64,000 nucleotides of DNA from Girardinichthys multiradiatus. Lineage: Eukaryota > Chordata > Actinopteri > Cyprinodontiformes > Goodeidae. The DNA lies in contig NC_061811.1 of the NCBI RefSeq assembly GCF_021462225.1, positions 4,547,163 to 4,611,162 of the forward strand. Reading direction: 5' to 3'. Below, one piece after another: positions 56,663 through 64,000 of the stretch. The translations under genes and the position numbers were made by a program. A model generated the notes under the pieces. That model saw only the letters and a list, made by a program, of their open reading frames with translations, did not search any database and was not told the origin of the DNA. Within the stretch, counting starts at the first letter, position 1. Every line of letters begins with the position of its first letter.

Positions 56663-57288
56663 TGTTACGACCAGTGGTCGTAGGGGTGTTTTTGTTTTTA
56701 TAACCTTGTGTACAGGCTGCTGAAGAGGAGAAAACCCTGCTCAATTGTTTCGGCAGCTTGGCTGTGCGGGACTACCTCCCGGTGGGATTCCCCCTTTTGT
56801 GCTCTTCTTCACTGGTTGCTGGTGGAGGCGGATCTTCCTGGACGCTCAGTATTCCTCCTGCTGGACATCGCCGGGATATCCTGTGAACTGTCTATCGTCT
56901 GCTTCCGCAAATGCACCGCCAATCATTACGGAGTCCATCCTATATAAACTCTCTACACCTGTCACCAAAGCGCGGCTGTGATTTAATCTTAGCGGCTCGC
57001 CTCGTGTGTTTGTGAAGCTCATGCTAGTGGTGGTATTTGTTGATTGTGGTAAAACTATTGATTACCGTTTAACCTGTCTGTTTTCTCTGGCGACTTGGTT
57101 AGAGCTGGCTGGCTTGTTATTGTTAGTATTTAGACTTGTTAAATAGGCATCAAGTCTAGGGTTTGAGCTCTTTTATGTGAGTTTTGACTGTTTTCTTTTG
57201 TGCTACTGGCTGTTATGTTTGATACCTCATGTTAGTGGTGCTCTCCTTTGCACACGTGTCTGTGATGTTAAACCATTACAAATAAACA
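56663..57288 (+). mobile_element. 3' LTR of a Gypsy-type element
   Basis: Starts TGTTACGACC right after the polypurine tract and probably ends in aataaaca (57,288). A promoter-like ctatataaactctc near 56,940 and the AATAAA at the end fit the U3-R-U5 order. The 5' LTR is absent and the right edge is approximate. Confidence 0.55.
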
Positions 57289-57304
57289 ATATTCATTAGA
57301 GGGC

Positions 57305-58255
57305 TCTACCTGGTCCAAACGAGCACGCCAACCAGAGCCTTCCCAGGATAAAACAGCCCCAACCCCCAAATTAATTCCCATCTCAACCCAGGAGCCCCAA
57401 CATGAATTCCCCCACAGGGCCACTCCCAACCAGGACACAGATATCAAACACATGCCCCCGAATCCAAATGCCCCCTCCCCACAGGGCACACCCCCACAGA
57501 TGAGCTCCACCCCCGGAAAGCTGATGAAGACAAATCCACACAGCGCCAGCTCCACACACGGCTCCGCTCCAAGCACCCCCACCGCATCCTGCCTCCCACC
57601 ACACAGCACGCCGTGATGACAAGGTAAAGGCCCCGCACAATGCCACCTCAGCCCCAGCCCACAAGTGCAACAGGGCAGACACCACCGAGCACCATACTCA
57701 CAACCCCGCACCAAGATGGGACAAACTCACCCGGCAAGAGATCCCCAGCCGCCGGCACGCACCTGGGGCCAGCGGCCCGCACCATGCCCCCACATGCACA
57801 CAAAAACACCACATCACTGCCACTGCAACAACAGCTCACGGAGAAATGCCAGCTAGCTTAGCTCCACCGCTACCATTCAGACAATCCAAATGCTGGTGAC
57901 CATACATCCAAAAAGTGGATACAACCACTTCAAGCCACCCACCAGTCCACCGTATCGACACACCCTGGACATGACAGCCAGCAAAGCAGCACACCACCAA
58001 GCTCACCCAATCATCCGGCCAACGCCAGCAGCCCCAGCCTGCCTATCCATGAGAGAGAAGCATGCACCAGCCAGGTAACCAGGTAACCGACCTACCACCC
58101 CAAGCCAAGCACAACCTGCCGGCTGCAACAGTGCAGGAACAAAATGGACTCCACTGCCCCACCCACCGACCACGACCACAGCCTGCCGCTGGGCCAGTGG
58201 GCAGAGCCACAGAAGGAAATGTCAGAGGAAGGCCACCACAGCAAGCCAAAGAACT
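57305..58255. repeat. C/A-biased, GC-rich block of unknown nature
   Basis: For about 950 bases the plus strand is dominated by C and A (for example ccagccgccggcacgcacct, gagctccacccccggaaagc), with a sharp change from the AT-rich flanks. Long frames on both strands (148 codons on the minus strand at 57,268-57,714) have Gly/Cys/Trp or Pro/His-rich composition and look like by-products of the bias. It could be an unnamed transposon part or a captured GC-rich sequence. Confidence 0.4.
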
Positions 58256-59140
58256 GTTGAATTTTAACACCGTGTTTACGTAAGTACAAACAGAAGTATG
58301 GAAAACCTGTTTTGCTCTGAATGCAGATGCTTTCCTTATAGGAGTGATATTTATCTGGGTAAAATGACAAACTCAGAACCAGATGAAAAGCTTTAGTCTC
58401 ACTTTAAATGGTGAAGAGTTTTACACCCTTCATCCAAACATTACAAAAAACTAAGGAGCAGTATAATACCATATAAACGTTTTCCTAATTTTTGACACAA
58501 TTGCAGGCCTTTTAAACTTTGTACCATTAAAATGTATTTGATGCATCATGACTGCAGCAGAATGTTTTGGTTAAGCATTAGCTTTGGTCTAGCTTCTGTT
58601 GATATGATCCCGCCCTGCTCTGTTTCTCTGTGGAGGGGTCAGTGGGTCACTAACTGCCTCAGTGTGTGCTATACAGCTGCAGTGAAACAGGGGAACCCTC
58701 CTCAGAATGGGTTGAGTCACTGGAAAAAACTGGATCACACAACTTCTGGTTTGTTCCTCTTTTCATCCTCAATCTTTTTGCTTTTCAGGCCATTTCAAGG
58801 CATCACAAAGATGAACAGCTATGCATATTTATGACTTTATTTTACTTGCTTTACTTTAAATTATACTTTTGTCAGGTTGTGATAATGTTGGTCCTATTAG
58901 ATGAAATAATATTGGCCATTATGGTGAATTTGCTGCAGTGTGTAGAGAGGAACTTTACAGTTTGATCAGCCAAATATTAGCTTGTGATGATGTTGAGAAT
59001 CTTCAAAACTTTTTCCAGCTTCCCTCTAAAGCAATTCATTCATCATTCCATAAAAAAGTTGCTGAACCTTTAGAACCATAATTCAAAGCAACTTCTTGGC
59101 CTTGTATTTCTTTTTTTAAATCCCACATGTGATATTTTAA
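58256..59140. other. non-coding stretch, no gene seen
   Basis: AT-rich. The frames at 58,532-58,965 show no assignable motif. Confidence 0.3.
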
Positions 59141-59183
59141 TCAGAAACACAGAGATGCAAACATTCTGACCATCAGGAAAGCA

Positions 59184-59210
59184 AAGCTTTTATTCTCAGA
59201 AGTTTTATTA
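59184..59210 (-). terminator. paired poly(A) signals, minus strand
   Basis: AATAAA occurs twice on the minus strand (59,204-59,209 and 59,189-59,194), followed by a T/G-rich stretch. That is the expected order for 3' end formation of a transcript ending the two-exon candidate at 59,329-59,749. Confidence 0.35.
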
Positions 59211-59328
59211 AGCAGAAGTAAACTGTGGGAACTCTTGCTCACTTTGAACAGTTGCTGAATCTCTTGCAGCCATGGCCCAACTATGAAGCAAATGTTCTTT
59301 TTGTATTTGGTTTGATGGCTTTGAAACC

Positions 59329-59749
59329 TCACTGTGAGTCCAGTGGGTGGTAGATGCCCAGCATGTCTGTGAGTTTGGAGAGGGAAGAGAAAGAGGAGCA
59401 CAGTTTGAGGCATAATTGCCAGCCACAGGCCTGCCGATGGCTCTGACTGTGTGAGCATGGAAGAGATCTTGTTCTGACCCAAAAGGTCAGAAACAACTTT
59501 TCCTGCAAAGAAAAAAATAGTTTTTGGAAAAAAGAAACATCTTGTAACTTAAATTCCCACCAGACATTTGTTACAAATAGACATTTTATCAAGACTTACA
59601 ATATTTTTATTTGACACCTTTTTTTTTTTTTTATTGGTTTAGAGTACAGTACTTACTCTGAAACTGTTCAGCTGCAGATGAAATCCACGTGCAGTTCTGC
59701 ACAGAACGCACAGGCTATGATTGAGTATAGACTTGATTTTTTTGCACAT
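59329..59749 (-). other. candidate two-exon small gene, unidentified
   Basis: An ATG at 59,749 opens 31 codons to 59,657, which ends in cagA and the consensus donor GTAAGT. A 154-base intron ends in a strong pyrimidine tract and acceptor (tttttttctttgcag, to 59,503). The second exon continues in the same phase for 57 codons to TGA at 59,329, ending LTDMLGIYHPLDSQ. Poly(A) signals lie 120-140 bases further on. The product would be 88 residues with seven cysteines and no obvious signal peptide or known fold. Alternative joins in another phase are also open, and I do not recognise the protein. It could be a lineage-specific gene, a non-coding transcript, or chance. Confidence 0.28.
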
Positions 59750-60929
59750 ACAAATTAGCTGAAGATGACCGTGCAGTGAACTGGAGGAGATTTAATTCCC
59801 GGTGTTTACACCACTGGCAGAGCTTTTGTTATGTTTAATTCTCTGTGCTAATAAAGACTTCAGTCAGATCACACACAGGGCTCTGACAGACTGCACACAC
59901 AGCGATGCACGACATCTGCCTCTACCAACAAACTCCCTCTTTGTGTCATAAGAAAAAGATTAGATTATAAGTATGAATGTGTGCATGTGCTGTGAAAATG
60001 TTCTTTGCAATGTTTCAGCTGACATGAAATAGCACAGAACATCATACTCTCTAATTTCACATCCTTGCCTCATAATTTTTATTAATTTATTTTTTACTTT
60101 GAACTCTCTTGCACATATTTTATTTCACTGATTCAGTTTTATCCTAAAAACAAATGAGGGTATCCGTTAAACGCTTCTTACCTGTTCCTGCTGAATTCTG
60201 CCAGTTCATGCCCCTGGGCACAACTCCATATTTCCTGTATATCTATACGAAAATAATTACACGTAGGAGTAAATTCTCGTGGAATTTTTATGAAGTTCCC
60301 ACAAAAAAAGGGTAGACTGGTTTTAAAAAGGGCAGAAAGGTGTATAATGCAGAATTTCAGGTTGTCGTGACAGAGTTATACATGATTGTCAGGCAGATGA
60401 CATAATTTTCTTTTGCTCTACTAAATGCTTCCTAAAGGTTAGTTTTAAAGTTTTAATGAAATAGCAAACAAAAAGGAAAAATATATATAAAAAAAAAAAA
60501 CAGAACAGAAAGGCTTCTCTTTCATAAAAAGCTTTTACAAGCTGGTTCGGATAATATCAATATCAATTTTCAGCAGAAATTAAGGAAACTCTTTTTTTTA
60601 GGGTGAGAGTGACTCTATTTCTCTTCTATTTTATGCTGTCTGCCTGGTTTATGCTACATGATGGTTGTACAATAATGTCTACAGTAAGAAAAAAAATCAT
60701 CACACTTTTTTCTCACTTAATCAGGCATGTCTTAAACCTTGACAACTAAAGTAGGTTAATGGCTCTAAACACCAAAAACTAATGCAGTGCTCCATTTGTC
60801 CCGGAAGTCTGGACTGGGATTTGGGAATGATGACACAATTGTGTTGAGTGTGCTTTAGTTACCAGTTGGAACATGTTAGGAACATGTTCACAAACAAAAT
60901 TTAACAGTTTTACAGTACTTTATGGAAGT
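59750..60929. other. AT-rich stretch, no gene seen
   Basis: No recognised gene or repeat. Any upstream exon of the 59.3-kb candidate would lie here or beyond, and none was evident. Confidence 0.3.
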
Positions 60930-61560
60930 AGTCATACCTTTTGAACTGTTTTTCCATTTGTCACATGACAACCACAAACTTCATTTTATGTTTTTGGGAT
61001 TTTCTGTGACAGACCAACACAAAGACACACAATAATATGATGTAGAAGGAAACTGATACGCATTTTTCTAATTAAAATCTAAAATGTGTAAAGCACATAC
61101 TGTAAGTTCTCACTCCCCTTTACTTTGATACCTCTACATAAGATCCAGTACAACTAATTGGCTTTAGATGGCACCCATGTGTAATGCAATAAATGCAGCC
61201 ATGCTGTTTCTGGCCTCAGAGGTTTGTTGGAGAACATTAGAGAAGAGACAGCCTCATGAAGACCAAGGAAAACAGCAGACAGGTCAGGGATGAAGTTGTG
61301 GAAAGAGTTGATTGCAGGGTTAGGTTATAAAACAATATTTCTAGCTGTGAAAATCTCCCACTTTCAGATGTCCCATATAGCCAGCTTGTGTTTTGTGCAC
61401 TCACAGATGAATGGGATATCACTGTATCAACTTGTGATTTGTGAGGGAGCTCAGAGATGGCTTGTGTATGCTTGTTATGCTGGAAGAGACCTCTGTTGAC
61501 AGGGAAATGATTAGCTGTCTACACCACAAATCTGGCAATTGTTTGAAAAAAACCCATTAG
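60930..61560 (-). mobile_element. decayed Tc1-like family E copy, minus strand
   Basis: The plus strand opens with ccatttgtcacatgacaacc, acaaacttcattttatg and gacagaccaacacaaag, the right terminal region in reverse. It then has gcctcagaggtttgttgg, ggtcagggatgaagttgtgg and ggttaggttataaaacaata, the reverse complement of motifs in the 21.2-kb copy. The transposase half is mostly missing. Confidence 0.55.
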
Positions 61561-61565
61561 AAGTC

Positions 61566-61700
61566 ATATACCATACCATATTATAACCTGCCTTATCACT
61601 TCATTTCTAAAGCACTTAAAAAGCAACATAACAGCTGATCAAAGTGATGTACAAAATGTAAGAGAAACAGGAATAAAACAATAAAACAGCTGTTAAATAA
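61566..61700 (-). mobile_element. L2-type LINE 3' end, minus strand
   Basis: The plus strand atataccataccatattata, then catttctaaagcacttaaaa and gctgatcaaagtgatgtaca, is the reverse complement of the 3' end and GGTAT-type tail of the L2 element at 1,540-2,945 (agcactttggtcagctgtta, gtaagtgctttaaaaataaa). Only the last 130 or so bases are present. Confidence 0.6.
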
Positions 61701-62813
61701 TGTATAGCAGTTATAGAAAAAAAAAAAAGCACAGGTATAGGTACAAGAATAAGGCTGAGTGCACACTGCAGGTCAATTCTGAATTTTTCGGAAATGTGAT
61801 TTTTTTTTTTTTCTTTCTTTCATTCACATTATTTTTAAAATGTTGCCATGCATCTGGCTCCAGTGTGAACTGTTTGCAGCTCCAAACTGACCCGCATGTG
61901 CAAAAGAACAATAACAATGATGTCACACAGCCCGCTTTGATCCAGCAAACATGGAAGAAATAGGTGTCTGTCCAACAGAAGCCGTTGAATGTGACCTCAG
62001 GTGCTGAGGAGGAAACACATAAAAAGAAAAAACTGTATTCTGGCATTTTGCAGAGCTTTTGCTGCTACTTCATCTTATTCTCCCTCGACTGTGCAGGACC
62101 GTTACTAACTGCTATCACTTCCCGCCGGTATAAAGTTGTAATGAATTTAAAAGTCAGAAAGTCGGAAATCAACAATTTGTTGTTTTCATTTTATGTCTCC
62201 ATTAAAACAAAAATCTCTTTTTGTCTCTGTGAATATGCAAAAGACATGTGGCACAAAAAGGAAAGACAGCTTCCACCGATACACAATACAATCTTCAATG
62301 CTGTATGCTGAGAATAAAATGCACAAAAATACCTGTAAACATAAATAGAACTTCATGTCACAGTGAAACCTCACAGAGGTTCAATCACATAAATAAAAAA
62401 ATACCCTGAAAATACCTGTAAGAAAATTTTTAGTCTGCAGAAAGAACTAATCTCTATGAATGAGTGGCAGAGCGACAGGCAAAATAAATTTAACATCAGC
62501 AACACAGTTGCCACTGAGATGCAAGATAAATATATTTTTCAAAGAAAGGGAATAAAGAACATATGCATACATGTTTCACTCAATATAAATCAGTTGTGTA
62601 TCTGAGTCACAAAGGTCTGGCCTGTATTTTGCTTCCAATGTGCTATCTGATCTAAGGTCTATAAACAGAGTTCACATCCACTGTGTGTAGATTTATCCAT
62701 GTTGCCACATATTTTATTAAAAGTAAAACAAAATTAAGAACACCTTTCTTTGTATTTTTAAATGTACCAGAAACTATGGTAAAGGTATTAAAGAACTTAA
62801 GGTTATTTGCTGT
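61701..62813. other. AT-rich stretch, possible unnamed repeat at its start
   Basis: Bases 61,750-62,040 (gtgcacactgcaggtcaatt, ccatgcatctggctccagtg, gcaaacatggaagaaat) have the feel of a dispersed DNA-transposon-derived repeat, but I could not assign ends or family. The 111- and 115-codon frames here show no motif. Confidence 0.25.
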
Positions 62814-63050
62814 TTAGTTTATTATATTATATATTTATTGCTATCCATTTGTCTTGTGAGCATCTGCAAGCTTCCACATGCTGCCTTCCTGTGATCCAGA
62901 ACCATTTTCTAATGTTTAATGTCTCTAATTTCCTGCTCAGTACTCTCCCACAGCTGTTCAGCATTCCCCTGATTATGCTCACCTGGTTTCCATGTCACTA
63001 ATTACACCTCTTCAGTATTTAAGCCCCCTCCTTTCATTGTTTGCTGCTGA
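62814..63050 (+). mobile_element. LTR-like remnant
   Basis: The block ctgctcagtactctcccaca, then tcttcagtatttaagccccc, resembles the TATA-bearing part of the LTR-like repeat at 16,485-16,980. Ends not found. Confidence 0.35.
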
Positions 63051-63324
63051 AGGTTGAGATTTAAAAATAATTTACACAAGAATTACTGATGTACAACTTG
63101 GTGGGGATACAACAGGCATTACATTTAAACAGTACAACAACAACAACAACAACAGGTATCGGATGTTTAGAATACAAACAATCTTGTCTTCTTCTTCCAG
63201 AAGTAAATACACACAGTAATACCAAAATCTGATGTGCAAGTCAATGATGTAGGAAGATACACAGCTTAAAGAAACTAATACTGCAGTATCACCTTACTAT
63301 GCATTGACACTGTTTCATGTACAG
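63051..63324. other. AT-rich stretch with (AAC)n
   Basis: A short AAC array at 63,136-63,153. No gene seen. Confidence 0.35.
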
Positions 63325-63470
63325 TTTGATCACCAGCTACATCAGGCTGCCACGCAGTTTTTAGACATGTGGAAACAATTCTGTGGCATGAGAATCGAAA
63401 CTCAGATAACATACTGTATATACTGCACATATGCTCCACTGCACAAAATGTATAAATAACATTCCTTAAT
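63325..63470. repeat. unclassified dispersed repeat, copy 3 of 3
   Basis: Shares tttgatcaccagcta and aggctgccac with the copy at 17,275-17,445. Confidence 0.35.
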
Positions 63471-63938
63471 CTAATGAAACAGAGCAGGTGGTGTGTATGA
63501 TTATTCAGGTTATAATTATTTGACCACTTGGGGGTGCTTATTTCCCAGATTATCAATTGATGCTTAGGAAAAAAACACAAACATTTTATATATCCTTTCA
63601 TAAGCCTAACCCTAACCCTGATGCTGCAGAACTCTGAATTTTACACCTTTCATCCAAGTACATGCACACTATAGAATACAAGGGTGCATCAAAAACAAAA
63701 CAAACGCTTCAAAGCCATGAGAGGACCTGCTCTACAAACCACACTTAATTTCTGCATATTCAGACCCATGCATCACACATTTTAATACATCAACATATGT
63801 GGGAAGATAGTACACAGTGTGAAAGCAGCCTAAATATCACAGTAAGTATATTAATGAGCTGTAATAAGTGTAATGACTTTTTAAAGAGCAGAAATAAAAA
63901 AAAAAGAATAAACAAATCAAGAGACCACTCGGAGGATG
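63471..63938. other. AT-rich stretch, no gene seen
   Basis: Contains telomere-like CCTAACCCTAACCCT at 63,605-63,619 (interstitial, only about two and a half units) and an A-run. No gene. Confidence 0.35.
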
Positions 63939-63940
63939 TA

Positions 63941-64000
63941 CAGGGGTTGGACAATGAAACTGAAACACCTGTCATTTTAGTGTGGGAGGTTTCATGGCTA
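63941..64000 (+). mobile_element. left end of a Tc1-like element (family F), cut by window
   Basis: After a TA (63,939-63,940) the sequence CAGGGGTTGGACAATGAAAC followed by tgaaacacctgtcatttta is the terminal inverted repeat of a widespread fish Tc1-like family. The rest lies beyond the window, so completeness is unknown. Confidence 0.6.

Noticed and set aside
57268..57714. 148-codon minus-strand frame
   Set aside because: Composition is dominated by Gly, Cys, Trp and Leu, as expected from the C-rich plus strand. No motif, and overlapping long frames exist in other phases.

Overview
This window reads as vertebrate, most likely teleost fish, nuclear DNA. It is AT-rich and intron-like or intergenic, with no long host open reading frame. 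It is packed with transposon families typical of fish: Rex1/CR1-type and L2-type LINEs, several Tc1-like DNA transposon families, tRNA-like SINE-type repeats, solo LTRs and many microsatellites. The species cannot be named from this sequence. I found no rRNA gene, functional tRNA gene, CRISPR array, operon or viral genome.

Layout. 0-5 kb: a foldback element, a decayed L2 LINE, and an old Tc1-like element split by an L2-type 3' end. 5-5.3 kb: a G-rich, promoter-like island. 5.9-7.5 kb and 17.8-19.5 kb: two copies of one Tc1-like family with DD38E spacing. 10-13 kb: SINE-type and decayed Tc1 fragments. 15-17 kb: a cluster of solo LTRs, one with a perfect 5-bp target duplication. 21-22, 28, 34 and 61 kb: decayed copies of another Tc1-like family. 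28.6-33.2 kb: three minus-strand retroelements stacked head to tail, including a Rex1-type LINE whose endonuclease/reverse transcriptase frame is intact for 1,002 codons. 38.7-43.1 kb: a solo LTR and a multi-level nest of DNA and LINE elements. 48.7-50.3 and 54.6-56.2 kb: two near-identical Tc1-like DD34E copies about 1.6 kb long, each broken by different small lesions. 52.5-54.5 kb: a probable non-autonomous hAT element. 56.5-58.3 kb: the 3' end and LTR of a Gypsy-type element, then a strongly C/A-biased block. 59.1-59.8 kb: a possible two-exon small gene on the minus strand with splice and poly(A) signals. 63.9 kb: the left end of one more Tc1-like element, cut by the window edge.

The genes present are therefore almost all selfish-element genes. 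Only the LINE at 28.9-31.9 kb looks able to make a full-length protein. The transposases are all broken, though the two DD34E copies appear recent. Host candidates are limited to the 59.3-59.8 kb two-exon frame, a spliceable-looking open stretch at 50.6-50.85 kb, and the promoter-like island at 5 kb; all three need RNA evidence. Family assignments were made by eye from conserved protein motifs and terminal sequences, without database searches.
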